Shown here in pieces: positions 1 through 7,730 of a stretch of DNA of 33,804 nt. Position 1 is the first letter of the stretch; the number at the start of each line of letters is the position of its first letter. The notes under the pieces are model-generated. The model was not told the DNA's origin. It was given only the letters and a program-made list of their open reading frames with translations, and did no database searches. The position numbers and the translations under genes are program-made. The DNA is from UBA9647 sp049522195 (GTDB lineage: Bacteria; Bacteroidota; Ignavibacteria; UBA10030): the NCBI GenBank assembly GCA_049522195.1, contig JBEKOB010000042.1:1-33804 (forward strand), written 5' to 3'.

Positions 1-689
1 GCCATGCCTGCTTTCGTTCGGTCTCTGGCTGCCAGTATCTCTGAAAACGTGGCAAACTCCCGATGCCCTCTCGCCACTTCAACCATGGTCCCGACAAGTG
101 CGCGTACCATCCCATAGAGAAAGCGATTAGCCCGGATTTCATATACCAGATTCGATGGGGTCTCCGTCCAACTTGAGCTCTCGACAGTACACCGAAAATG
201 GTCAACCGCAGCGTCCGTTTTGCATAATGACTCGAAATCATGTTTCCCCAGAATGAGAGCTGCACAGTCCCTGAGCAACTTTCGGTCAAGATGATATCCA
301 CCCACATACCAACTGTACTCCCGCTCAATAGCCGTCGGCCGGAGAGAGAGGTAGTAACGATACGTTCTCGAACGTGCGCTATAACGAGCGTGGAAATCGT
401 CCGGAACATCATCAGCTGAAAGGACGACAATGTCTCGTGGCAAAATCGCGTTCAGCCCTTTGGCCAACAATGGGAGTTGAAGCGAAGTCGTGCTTTTGAA
501 AGAAACCACCTGCCCCATTGCATGCACGCCTGCGTCCGTCCTCCCAGCAGCCACGGTCGAGACTGTTTGTTGCAGGATCTGTTCCAGCGCTCTCTCAAGC
601 TCACCCTGAATAGACGACCCATTCGGCTGAAGTTGCCAGCCTACATACTTCGTCCCATCGTATTCGAGAACCAGTTTGATGTTTCTCAT
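1..689 (-). CDS. truA: tRNA pseudouridine synthase A (partial)
   Basis: This gene encodes TruA, which makes pseudouridine at positions 38-40 in the anticodon arm of many tRNAs. Reading the minus strand from ATG at 689 gives an open frame to the window edge, about 229 residues, so the last part of the usual 240-270 residue protein is missing. The N-terminus (MRNIKLVLEYDGTKYVGWQL) is typical of the family. The catalytic motif GRTDAGVHA is present with the nucleophilic Asp at residue 52, and RTYRYYL and NRFLYGMVR are further family signatures. It follows a terminator at 696-727 that ends the preceding gene, so it should have its own promoter or depend on read-through. The identification is firm; only the 3' end is unseen. 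Confidence 0.95.
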   Translation of the reverse strand, partial: MRNIKLVLEYDGTKYVGWQLQPNGSSIQGELERALEQILQQTVSTVAAGRTDAGVHAMGQVVSFKSTTSLQLPLLAKGLNAILPRDIVVLSADDVPDDFHARYSARSRTYRYYLSLRPTAIEREYSWYVGGYHLDRKLLRDCAALILGKHDFESLCKTDAAVDHFRCTVESSSWTETPSNLVYEIRANRFLYGMVRALVGTMVEVARGHREFATFSEILAARDRTKAGM

Positions 690-695
690 AAGCCC

Positions 696-727
696 AAAAA
701 AACAAATCCCGCTTCATCGGCGGGATT
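696..727 (-). terminator. Rho-independent terminator after the DUF5683 gene
   Basis: On the minus strand an 8-bp perfect stem (AATCCCGC at 705-712 pairing with GCGGGATT at 720-727) with a 7-base loop is followed by a run of seven T (plus-strand A at 696-702). It sits between the stop of the DUF5683 gene and the truA start, and fits an intrinsic terminator for the upstream transcript. Confidence 0.85.
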
Positions 728-748
728 GGGCTAACATCTGAGGAGAGG

Positions 749-1495
749 TCAAAACTCTCTCGACAGCGTTAGCTCCATGGTTTGTGCGGTTAGCACACCG
801 CCCTTTACGTCGGCTTTGAGTCGCCAGGTTCCCAACGTCTGAACACTGCGATTGTAAGCAGCGACGGATCGAGCCGCAGAAATCGCGGCGATAATCCTGT
901 TCAACACCAAAACGCCTATGACGAACTGCGAGTTGCGAATGACTGCGTCGCCCCGGATCCGCAGGTCTTTGTAGTGAAGCCTTTCATCATCAGACGACCA
1001 TTGCCAGGCAAAATTGGAGTTCGGGTCATAGAGGAGATCAAATTGACGATTCCTCAGCTTAGCGTCATTGTAATCATACACGTTCGTGAAGTTTCCCAGA
1101 TCAACCGCAAACTGATCCCCCTTCCCGACAAAACTGGCTCCGGAGTGCTCGGATGCGAAAGTTTGGGCATCTTGTTTCAGCCAATGACCGTACGCTTGGA
1201 ACCCGCCATACGTCATCCAGAGAGCTGCATCAGCTCCCATGTAGTAGCGACCGGTCTTGAGATCATCTGCATAAAGGTTACCTAAGCCCGGCAATATCAA
1301 TGAGTAACCTATCGCAGTCCAAATTGATTTCTTCTCAGTACGTATCTGAGGTTGGTCCAGCGTGGGTGTCGTTGTAACGGAGTGACCACTTGCACCAATA
1401 GATTGAATCGCTGGCTTGATAGAGGGCTGAGCCAACAAAACACCGACCAGAAGGAACTGGCCAATGAGTATACCGCACGAATGTCCTAGGCGCAT
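749..1495 (-). CDS. DUF5683-type envelope protein
   Basis: A 248-residue protein of unknown role that resembles the DUF5683 family common in Bacteroidota and relatives. The N-terminus has a hydrophobic stretch (about residues 8-22) ending in LLAQ, consistent with a signal peptide. The family-like core, around residues 58-95, is LILPGLGNLYADDLKTGRYY followed by an aromatic-rich helix, a short Pro-Gly turn between hydrophobic segments. The protein ends in SREF, and a terminal Phe is usual for outer-membrane strands. The ATG overlaps the mtaB stop by 10 bases, so the two are translationally linked, and a terminator follows. Function is not known; a cell-envelope location is inferred from the signal-like N-terminus. 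Confidence 0.7.
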   Translation of the reverse strand: MRLGHSCGILIGQFLLVGVLLAQPSIKPAIQSIGASGHSVTTTPTLDQPQIRTEKKSIWTAIGYSLILPGLGNLYADDLKTGRYYMGADAALWMTYGGFQAYGHWLKQDAQTFASEHSGASFVGKGDQFAVDLGNFTNVYDYNDAKLRNRQFDLLYDPNSNFAWQWSSDDERLHYKDLRIRGDAVIRNSQFVIGVLVLNRIIAAISAARSVAAYNRSVQTLGTWRLKADVKGGVLTAQTMELTLSREF

Positions 1496-2841
1496 AGGGA
1501 TACCTCAGAAAAAGTTGGAGGATTAAGTTGTGGAGCCGTGTAAGAGGTATCAACCAACGTTCCCGAGCAGTCCTCCTCCTCAGAGTGAGTAATTCGCACA
1601 TTGACAATTCGATTCGATAAATCCGATTCTGATTTCACCCGAACACGAGCATATTCCCCCGAGAGCCCCGTCCATTCGCCAGTGGAGAGTTTTTCTTCAA
1701 AAAGCACTTCCCGAGTTGAGCCGATGAGGGAGTCGTGAAAAACTCTTCGCTTTTTGACGCTGAGATTGCGGAGCATCTCGCTCCTCTGGAAGCGTATCCT
1801 TGGCTCGATACGACTTTCCAGTGAGAGAGCGGCGGTATTCGGTCGCTCCGAATATGTAAAAACATGTAAATAGGAGATCGGGAGATCAATAAGAAACCGG
1901 TAAGTCTCCTCAAAAAGCGCGTCTGTCTCCCCTGGAAATCCGGCGATTACATCAGCGCCAATTCCTGCATCCGGGATCAGCCTGCGGATCATTCCGATCC
2001 GATTCCGATAGAGATCAGTCAGATAGCGTCTCCTCATCCCCTTCAACACACTATCATTTCCTCCTTGAAGGGGGAGATGAAAATGCTTACAGAGCTTGGG
2101 GTTAGATGCCCAAAATGAAACCAAATCATCAGTAAGTAGATTTGGCTCGATCGAGCTTATGCGTATTCTCGAAAGGCCGTCGATCACTACCAGCTCTTTC
2201 AAGAGTTCAACCAGATTGGACCCAATCTTTGATCCATAGTCTCCGACGTTCACGCCTGTCAGGACTATTTCCTGATACCCCTCCGCAACCACCCCTACCA
2301 CTTGTGAGACAATTGAGGAGACCGGAGTGCTTCGGCTTGCTCCCCTGGCGAGTGGGATAGTGCAAAATGCACAAGAATAATCACAACCATCCTGCACCTT
2401 CACAAATGCCCTCGTCCGATCATCCGAGCCTGCAGACGAGGCCGCCAGGAACGAATCTGCATTCTGAATTGGCGATACGAATGTCCTCGAGCACTCAGAC
2501 TTAATGAAATCTGAGCTGTAGCGAAAAATGTCGAACTTCTCAGATGTTCCCAGGACCAGATCGACGCCGGGAATTGCTGCCAGCTGCTCAGGTCGAAGCT
2601 GGGCATAGCATCCCGCGACAATGACATACGCGTTCGGGGAATGCCTGAGAGCCCTGCGAACAACTTGCCGGCATTCGCGATCGGCCCGCTCCGTAACGCT
2701 GCACGTATTGATGATGCAAACGTCCGCCGGATCATCGATTCCTACAACCTCGTACCCCCTATGCTTAAACTGACGGGCGATGGTCGAAGATTCGGCAAAA
2801 TTCAGCTTGCAGCCGAGAGTATGGAGGGCTACTTTTCTCAT
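1486..2841 (-). CDS. mtaB: tRNA t6A37 methylthiotransferase MtaB
   Basis: MtaB is a radical-SAM enzyme that adds a methylthio group to t6A37 of tRNAs reading ANN codons. The product is 451 residues from the ATG at 2841, which gives the family start MRKVALHTLGCKLN. An in-frame ATG at 2877 lies inside the rpsA terminator hairpin and adds 12 unrelated residues, so I reject it. The N-terminal UPF0004 domain supplies cluster cysteines in GCKLN, NTCSV and VAGCYAQ. The radical-SAM cysteines are in GCDYSCAFCTIP (CxxxCxxC), and a TRAM-like domain ends the protein. GCKLN and the NTCSVTERAD context favour MtaB over MiaB or RimO. It starts only seven bases after the T-run of the rpsA terminator, without a clear ribosome-binding site. 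Confidence 0.93.
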   Translation of the reverse strand: MRKVALHTLGCKLNFAESSTIARQFKHRGYEVVGIDDPADVCIINTCSVTERADRECRQVVRRALRHSPNAYVIVAGCYAQLRPEQLAAIPGVDLVLGTSEKFDIFRYSSDFIKSECSRTFVSPIQNADSFLAASSAGSDDRTRAFVKVQDGCDYSCAFCTIPLARGASRSTPVSSIVSQVVGVVAEGYQEIVLTGVNVGDYGSKIGSNLVELLKELVVIDGLSRIRISSIEPNLLTDDLVSFWASNPKLCKHFHLPLQGGNDSVLKGMRRRYLTDLYRNRIGMIRRLIPDAGIGADVIAGFPGETDALFEETYRFLIDLPISYLHVFTYSERPNTAALSLESRIEPRIRFQRSEMLRNLSVKKRRVFHDSLIGSTREVLFEEKLSTGEWTGLSGEYARVRVKSESDLSNRIVNVRITHSEEEDCSGTLVDTSYTAPQLNPPTFSEVSLCA

Positions 2842-2848
2842 AGATATG

Positions 2849-2880
2849 AAAAAGAGTTGCCCGACATGTGCGGGCAACTC
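2849..2880 (-). terminator. Rho-independent terminator after rpsA
   Basis: A perfect 10-bp stem (GAGTTGCCCG at 2854-2863 against CGGGCAACTC at 2871-2880) with a 7-base loop is followed on the minus strand by TTTTT (plus A at 2849-2853). It lies 22 bases past the rpsA stop and ends seven bases before the mtaB ATG. It should cap the abundant rpsA transcript and leave mtaB to low read-through or to a promoter overlapping the hairpin. Confidence 0.88.
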
Positions 2881-2902
2881 TCTTCATGATGCCTGATCGT
2901 TA

Positions 2903-4645
2903 TTATGCGTTCGATGGCTCGTTCACCCCGTGTTCAGCTGTCAGACCCGAGGACGTCATCATATCCTTCAGAGTCATGGGCGACAGCTTATGAGCGGACA
3001 CATAGTCATCCACGATCTTCTGTTCCTTGCCGCGCAGGTATTCAATGACCGACAAGACGATTTTCTTGTTATCCTTGTCGAATTCAATGACCTGAAGCGG
3101 GAGAACGTTGTCAACGTGGAACGACTCGCTGATGTTCTTCACGGGTGTCTGTGAGAGCTGTGAAAGCGGCACAAAGCCATCAACGCCGAGCGGGAGTTCA
3201 ACAATGACCCCCTTCTCGATGATCCGGACGATTTTCCCTTCGACCGGTGTTCCGACCTTGTACGTCGTCTCGAAAGCTTCCCACGGATTGTCCTGAATCT
3301 GCTTGTGTCCCAGTGAAATGCGCCGCTGGTCCACATCGATGCCCAGAATCACCACGTCGATCTTGTCCCCTTTTTTCACGACTTCGCCTGGATGGCGAAT
3401 CTTCTTTGTCCAGGACAAATCAGAAATATGGACCAGACCGTCGACGCCCTCTTCAAGCTCCACAAACACGCCGAAATTGGTAAGGTTTCTCACCACGCCG
3501 GTGTGTTTCGAGCTGACAGGGTATTTCTGGAGAAGCGTAAGCCACGGATCCGGCTCGAGCTGCTTCATGCCCAGAGAGATCTTCTTCCCTTCCTTATCAA
3601 GGGAGAGAATAACCGCGTTGACCATTTGCCCCATCGAAACCATTTGCGATGGATGCTTGATGTGCTGGGTCCAGCTCATTTCGGAAATATGAATGAGGCC
3701 TTCGATCCCCTTCTCGATCTCGACGAATGCGCCGTAATCTGTCAGTGACACGACTTTTCCCAGCACCTTCGTTCCGACCGGGTACTTCAGTTCGATATTC
3801 TCCCATGGATGAGGCAGCAACTGCTTCATTCCGAGGGAGATCCTTTTCTTCTCCTGATCGAAGTCGAGCACAACCACGTTCACCGTCTGGTCGAGCTTCA
3901 CAACCTCTGATGGATGGCTGATTCGTCCCCATGAAAGGTCTGTAATATGCACGAGACCGTCGACTCCACCGAGATCAACAAACACACCGAAGTCGGTGAT
4001 TGCCTTGACGTGACCTTCCAGGATCTGGCCTTTCTCAAGGCTCTCCAGGATCGTCTTGCGCTGGCCTGCGAGTTCTTCTTCGACAAGCACCTTGTGGCTG
4101 ACGACAACATTCTCGGAAGGATGGTTCACCTTTACGACACGGAAGTCCATTTCCTTACCGATAAACGCGTCGAAATCTCTGACCGGGCGAACATCGATCT
4201 GCGATCCGGGCAGAAATGCGTCGATCCCAAGCAGGTCGACCACGATGCCGCCTTTTGTCCTGCGCATGCATCGTCCCTTAAGCACCTCCCCTGTATCGAA
4301 CGCTTTCACGACACGTTCCCAGACACGCATAAAATCAGCGCGTTTGCGGGAGAGAATCAGCTGGCCATCCTTGTTTTCGACAGCCTCAAGGAAGACTTCG
4401 ACTTCTTCACCGATCTTCAGTTCTTTGATGTTGGGAAATTCTGCAACGGGGACCGCACCTTCGGACTTGAACCCGATGTCCACCGCAACATAAGAATCTC
4501 CAATGTGAACGATGCGACCCTTGACGATCTCGCCTTCACTGATTGAACTCATGGTCTTCTCGTACAGCTTCGAAAGTTCCTGAAACTCAGCTTCGGAATA
4601 TTCGCGCTCGTCCTGACCTTTGCCGCCTTCTAAAACGTCAAGCAT
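2903..4645 (-). CDS. rpsA: 30S ribosomal protein S1
   Basis: S1 binds mRNA at the 30S platform and helps unstructured or weak-SD messages initiate. The protein has 580 residues and six S1 (OB-fold) repeats at about 37-103, 119-186, 205-273, 290-360, 377-447 and 464-533. Repeats 3-5 are the most regular, each with a GxV...T/NFGVFVDL/VELE-like strand, GLVHISDLSW and a closing ISLGxKQL. The N-terminal 36 residues are acidic and the C-terminal 45 residues are non-repeat. The start is fixed by GGAGG at 4650-4654, four bases before ATG. The gene lies downstream of cmk and ispH, a recurring arrangement; in some Clostridia IspH and S1 are even fused. It ends at a strong terminator. Confidence 0.97.
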   Translation of the reverse strand: MLDVLEGGKGQDEREYSEAEFQELSKLYEKTMSSISEGEIVKGRIVHIGDSYVAVDIGFKSEGAVPVAEFPNIKELKIGEEVEVFLEAVENKDGQLILSRKRADFMRVWERVVKAFDTGEVLKGRCMRRTKGGIVVDLLGIDAFLPGSQIDVRPVRDFDAFIGKEMDFRVVKVNHPSENVVVSHKVLVEEELAGQRKTILESLEKGQILEGHVKAITDFGVFVDLGGVDGLVHITDLSWGRISHPSEVVKLDQTVNVVVLDFDQEKKRISLGMKQLLPHPWENIELKYPVGTKVLGKVVSLTDYGAFVEIEKGIEGLIHISEMSWTQHIKHPSQMVSMGQMVNAVILSLDKEGKKISLGMKQLEPDPWLTLLQKYPVSSKHTGVVRNLTNFGVFVELEEGVDGLVHISDLSWTKKIRHPGEVVKKGDKIDVVILGIDVDQRRISLGHKQIQDNPWEAFETTYKVGTPVEGKIVRIIEKGVIVELPLGVDGFVPLSQLSQTPVKNISESFHVDNVLPLQVIEFDKDNKKIVLSVIEYLRGKEQKIVDDYVSAHKLSPMTLKDMMTSSGLTAEHGVNEPSNA

Positions 4646-4773
4646 TAAACCTCCAAAAGAAATCTTACCAGCACTGCGGTAAGAAGCTCTCCATCCGGTC
4701 TCTGATGCCAGTCACCGACACACCTTCGGCCAGCGGAAGAAGCTTTATCCTGTTAAGTGAATTGATGTATTGT
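4646..4773 (-). promoter_or_regulatory. rpsA leader with hairpin next to the ribosome-binding site
   Basis: This 128-base gap separates the ispH stop from rpsA. On the minus strand it holds a GGAGG ribosome-binding site (4650-4654). Just upstream is a 7-bp hairpin, TCTTACC/GGTAAGA, with an 8-base loop (4663-4684), followed by a pyrimidine-rich stretch. A weaker pairing (CGGT with ACCG) lies further upstream. I see no convincing -35/-10 pair. The hairpin could be part of an S1 translational feedback element, as S1 autoregulates in gamma-proteobacteria, or a processing site between ispH and rpsA. Both are inferences. Confidence 0.4.
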
Positions 4774-5694
4774 TTAAGGATGACTGTATTGTGATTGTAC
4801 ACTTTCTTGCGATGTGGCGCCAAACCTCGCTTCGATTTCCAGCTTCACCTTCTCCATCACCCACTGAGGGGTCGATGTGGCACCCGTAATCCCGACTTTT
4901 GTCACTCCTTCGAACCATGCCGGGCTCAACTCAGATACGGTCTCAATGAAATGCGTCCTTGCGTTCGCATCCCGGGCTATGTCGAACAGCACTTTGCCGT
5001 TCGAGCTCGTTCGCCCGGCGAGGAAGATTACCACGTCGTTCCCGGCAGCGAACTCCCGGATCTTCTTGTCACGTCCGGACACCTGTCCGCAAATCGTATC
5101 CTTTGCATGAAACTCAATCGCCTCGTCCTCGATTGAACCGACGACGAGCTCCTTCACTTTCTTCTGCAGTTCCTCTTTCAGTCGATGGAATGTCGCCTTA
5201 TCCATCGTTGTCTGCGAGAAGAGGACAGTTTTCCGATCGAGGGCGACTTTTCCGATCTCGTCCAGCGAATTGACCACAATCGCTTCACCGTTCGTCTGTC
5301 CGACGAGACCAATGACCTCGGCATGTTCCTTCTTGCCGAAGATGACGACCTGGTAGCCATCAGTGTAGAACCGCCGAATGCGCTCCTGCACTTTTGTTAC
5401 GACTGGACAGGTGGCGTCGATAATCGTGATCCCAAGTTCCTCCGCCCGCTTATACGTTACAGGCGGCTCGCCGTGCGCGCGAATGAGGACCTTTTTCCCT
5501 CTTACGGATTCAAGATTTGCTGTGCTGATCGTTCTCAGTCCGTGATCGCCAAGGCGCTGTATCTCTGCCGGGTTGTGAATAATATCACCCAGGGAATACA
5601 GTTCCTCCCCTTGCGCCAGCTCCTGTTCCGCGATGTCAATCGTACGGACAACGCCCCAGCAAAAACCCGAAAACTTGTCAATCGTTACAATCAC
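4774..5694 (-). CDS. ispH: 4-hydroxy-3-methylbut-2-enyl diphosphate reductase
   Basis: IspH carries out the last step of the MEP isoprenoid pathway, reducing HMBPP to IPP and DMAPP with a [4Fe-4S] cluster. The 306-residue product has the three cluster cysteines in FCWGVVRTI (Cys 12), DATCPVVTKV and DTICGQVSGR. It also has the conserved RAHGEPPVTY segment with the substrate-binding His, and TGATSTPQWVM near the C-terminus. The start is a GTG at 5694 that overlaps the cmk stop in GTGA, which indicates translational coupling. The MEP route needs iron-sulfur clusters, so it depends on the SUF genes elsewhere in this window. Family length and motifs leave little doubt. Confidence 0.96.
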   Translation of the reverse strand: MIVTIDKFSGFCWGVVRTIDIAEQELAQGEELYSLGDIIHNPAEIQRLGDHGLRTISTANLESVRGKKVLIRAHGEPPVTYKRAEELGITIIDATCPVVTKVQERIRRFYTDGYQVVIFGKKEHAEVIGLVGQTNGEAIVVNSLDEIGKVALDRKTVLFSQTTMDKATFHRLKEELQKKVKELVVGSIEDEAIEFHAKDTICGQVSGRDKKIREFAAGNDVVIFLAGRTSSNGKVLFDIARDANARTHFIETVSELSPAWFEGVTKVGITGATSTPQWVMEKVKLEIEARFGATSQESVQSQYSHP

Positions 5695-6374
5695 CCGCCT
5701 CGACCCCCGATAATTTCGTTCGCCCTGTCGACAACAAACTGCACCTGTTCCTCAATGCTCATTGACGATGTATCGACTTCAATTGCCCCCGCGGCTTTGC
5801 GCAACGGACTGGCCTCGCGGGTAGAATCCAGACGATCCCGTTCCAGTATTTCCTCTTCGAGCCGGGCGGTATCAATGCTCACACCCTCTTCTTCAAGTTC
5901 AATTTTTCGGCGCCTCACCCTCTCGGATACACACGCCACCATAAAAATCTTCAGGTCGGCATTTGGAAGGACTACCGTACCGATATCCCTTCCTTCGAGC
6001 ACGACGCCACCATCCCGCGCGATCCGTCGTTGTTCCCGGACAAGCACATCACGAACTCGCTGATAGCTGCTGACAGCGCTTACGCTTCGTGTCACCGGCT
6101 CCGATCGAATCTCCCGGGAAACATCCCGATCACTGACGTACACCCGGTTCGTGCGATCCGATCGCTCCAATCTGATCCTTGTTGCTTCTGCAAGTGTTCC
6201 TATCTGCTCTCTATCATCCAGCGGGATTTTTTCTTCGAGCACTCGAAGCGTCACCGCTCGGTACATCGCTCCAGTATCAATATGTAGATAGCCCAAGCGA
6301 TCGGCCACAAGCCTTGCGGTTGTACTCTTCCCCGACGCGGCGGGACCATCGATTGCTATGACTATCTTTCGCAA
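5691..6374 (-). CDS. cmk: Cytidylate kinase
   Basis: CMP/dCMP kinase phosphorylates CMP and dCMP with ATP in pyrimidine nucleotide salvage. I choose the TTG at 6374, which gives a 227-residue protein starting (M)RKIVIAIDGPAASGKST; this is the family's normal start and length. An in-frame extension to 6581 would add about 70 unrelated residues and run across the start of the divergent methyltransferase gene, so I reject it. Motifs seen are the P-loop GPAASGKS, the substrate motif DTGAMYRAV, EGRDIGTVV, and the lid segment ERDRLDSTREASPL. The gene is the first of a cmk-ispH-rpsA run, with a promoter candidate at 6396-6424 and a 4-base overlap into ispH. Confidence 0.94.
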   Translation of the reverse strand: MRKIVIAIDGPAASGKSTTARLVADRLGYLHIDTGAMYRAVTLRVLEEKIPLDDREQIGTLAEATRIRLERSDRTNRVYVSDRDVSREIRSEPVTRSVSAVSSYQRVRDVLVREQRRIARDGGVVLEGRDIGTVVLPNADLKIFMVACVSERVRRRKIELEEEGVSIDTARLEEEILERDRLDSTREASPLRKAAGAIEVDTSSMSIEEQVQFVVDRANEIIGGRGG

Positions 6375-6395
6375 GTTTCTACAGATTGGAATAAA

Positions 6396-6424
6396 AAGAT
6401 ACGCAAAATATGGTTGTTTATCAA
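6396..6424 (-). promoter_or_regulatory. Sigma-70-like promoter for cmk-ispH-rpsA
   Basis: On the minus strand TTGATA (6419-6424) and TATCTT (6396-6401) are separated by 17 bases. Transcription would start near 6389, leaving a leader of about 15 bases before the TTG start of cmk. It lies in the 138-base gap between cmk and the divergent methyltransferase gene. Base matches only; no experimental support. Confidence 0.5.
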
Positions 6425-6512
6425 CCCAAAGAACACACTTTTGACTCTCCCCATCGCAATCCCCGCTGAGGATTTCCTTCGAAATCCCGTTAATTTCACA
6501 TATCTTATCGTC

Positions 6513-7061
6513 ATGAGAAAACTTACCCATGCAGAGATTACCGCAAAAAGGGCGACTCTCGAGTCCCTTGAATCGGCTCAACGCCTCCCTGTTACAGTCG
6601 TGGTTGACAACGTCAGGAGTCTTTACAATGTCGGCTCAATTTTCCGCACTTCTGACGGAGTGCTCATCGACCGCCTTATCCTCACGGGTTTCACACCTAC
6701 TCCGCCCCGCAAGGAAATCGAAAAAACAGCCCTCGGTGCAACGCAAAGTGTTCCCTGGGAGTACCACAAACACCCTGCCGAAGCCATCCGCAAGCTCAAG
6801 AACGACGGATACAAAGCATGTTGCCTGGAGATCACCGACACCGTAATTCCCTACTACAGCGTCAAGCCGACAGATTTCCCTCTTTGTCTTGTCATCGGCA
6901 ATGAGATCACTGGCGTCTCGAAAGATGCACTTGCGGAGTGCGATCTCGCTCTGGAAATCCCTCAATTCGGCATCAAGCAATCGCTCAACGTCGCAGTCGC
7001 GTACGGCATCGCGATCTTCGAGCTCAACAGGATCTGGACAACAGAAAACGTGCGAACCTAG
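6513..7061 (+). CDS. SpoU/TrmH-family RNA 2'-O-methyltransferase
   Basis: A SAM-dependent SPOUT-fold enzyme that methylates a ribose 2'-OH of rRNA or tRNA. The ATG at 6513 gives 182 residues starting MRKLTHAEI. An upstream ATG at 6414 would add 33 poor residues and push into the cmk promoter region. All three SPOUT motifs are present: NVRSLYNVGSIFRTSDG (motif 1), LVIGNEITGVS (motif 2) and IPQFGIKQSLNVAVAYGI (motif 3, knot). The short length and lack of an N-terminal L30-like domain suggest a minimal TrmH/TrmL-like enzyme, but the substrate cannot be read from sequence. It is one of the few plus-strand genes here, and its TAG stop interlocks with that of the convergent AlbA_2 gene in the palindrome CTAG. 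Confidence 0.88.
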   Translation: MRKLTHAEITAKRATLESLESAQRLPVTVVVDNVRSLYNVGSIFRTSDGVLIDRLILTGFTPTPPRKEIEKTALGATQSVPWEYHKHPAEAIRKLKNDGYKACCLEITDTVIPYYSVKPTDFPLCLVIGNEITGVSKDALAECDLALEIPQFGIKQSLNVAVAYGIAIFELNRIWTTENVRT

Positions 7062-7711
7062 TAGGCAAGTGTGTAGAAGTCTTCCTTTTCGTGGGTGTGG
7101 ATGCGGAGCACGCCGGCTCTTACAAGCTGGATCAGGACGCGAGATGCGCGCCGATCGGAGATATTCACCAGCTTACCAAATTCCTTCACGGTTATCCTCT
7201 CGTTCGAATTGAGATAATCGAGCACACTCCGCTCTGTATCTCCAATGCTGATCCTCAACGGCGGCGCGTCCGGCCTTTCAGACCGGAGAATCTTTACAAC
7301 CTCCCTGCTTGCAACCACCGTCTTATCCTTCACTCTAATCAGCACTTTCGTATCTGGGTCACCCGAACCGTCGTCGTCTGCGATCAGGCTATGGGGTTTC
7401 TGGCTGCTCTCCTCAACGGTGGCAATGATGATGTCTTTTCCCCGATGCGAGATGATTTCAATTTCGGGTTCAATGGGCGGGTCGCAGTGCACTCTCCCGG
7501 CCGTCTGAATCATCTCAACCTCCGTCTTCTCGCTCTCGACCCCGACAACACTCTTGTCGTCGTCCACGCCGAAGAGGATTGTGCCACCTTTGGTATTCGC
7601 GAAACCAATCAGGGCACGCGCGATCTTCTCGGGGCTCGTCACCTTCCGTTTAAACTCAAGCTGGAACCCCTCTCCCTCCTCCAGGAGCAACCGAAATTCT
7701 TTATATGTCAT
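7058..7711 (-). CDS. AlbA_2/Schlafen-type DNA-binding protein with winged helix
   Basis: A 217-residue protein with an AlbA_2 (putative DNA-binding, Schlafen-like) domain over about residues 8-130. It is recognised from LEFKRKV near residue 19, the signature ALIGFANTKGGTILFGVDDD and a late strand with DTKVLIRVKDKTVVA. The last 65 residues look like a winged helix: ERSVLDYLNSNERITVKEF, then a recognition-helix-like SDRRASRVLIQLVRAGVL. The family is often annotated as transcriptional regulator or ATP-binding protein, and its biochemical role is generally unknown. It lies 19 bases downstream of mtgA and closes the rel-ruvX-mtgA run, so it is probably co-transcribed. It has no visible terminator; its stop overlaps that of the convergent methyltransferase gene. 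Confidence 0.75.
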   Translation of the reverse strand: MTYKEFRLLLEEGEGFQLEFKRKVTSPEKIARALIGFANTKGGTILFGVDDDKSVVGVESEKTEVEMIQTAGRVHCDPPIEPEIEIISHRGKDIIIATVEESSQKPHSLIADDDGSGDPDTKVLIRVKDKTVVASREVVKILRSERPDAPPLRISIGDTERSVLDYLNSNERITVKEFGKLVNISDRRASRVLIQLVRAGVLRIHTHEKEDFYTLAY

Positions 7712-7730
7712 CCTCGACTCCGCAGGGTTG

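Noticed and set aside
2842..2877. Upstream ATG for mtaB
   Set aside because: It is located within the rpsA terminator stem; the residues before MRKVALHTLGCKLN have no family match.
5185..6063. Open frame of 292 codons on the plus strand
   Set aside because: It lies opposite ispH and cmk, both of which have full motif sets; the translation is rich in Arg/Ser and shows no fold signature.
6375..6581. N-terminal extension of cmk
   Set aside because: It would add about 70 residues not found in the family, cover the likely promoter and overlap the divergent gene; the TTG at 6374 fits family length.
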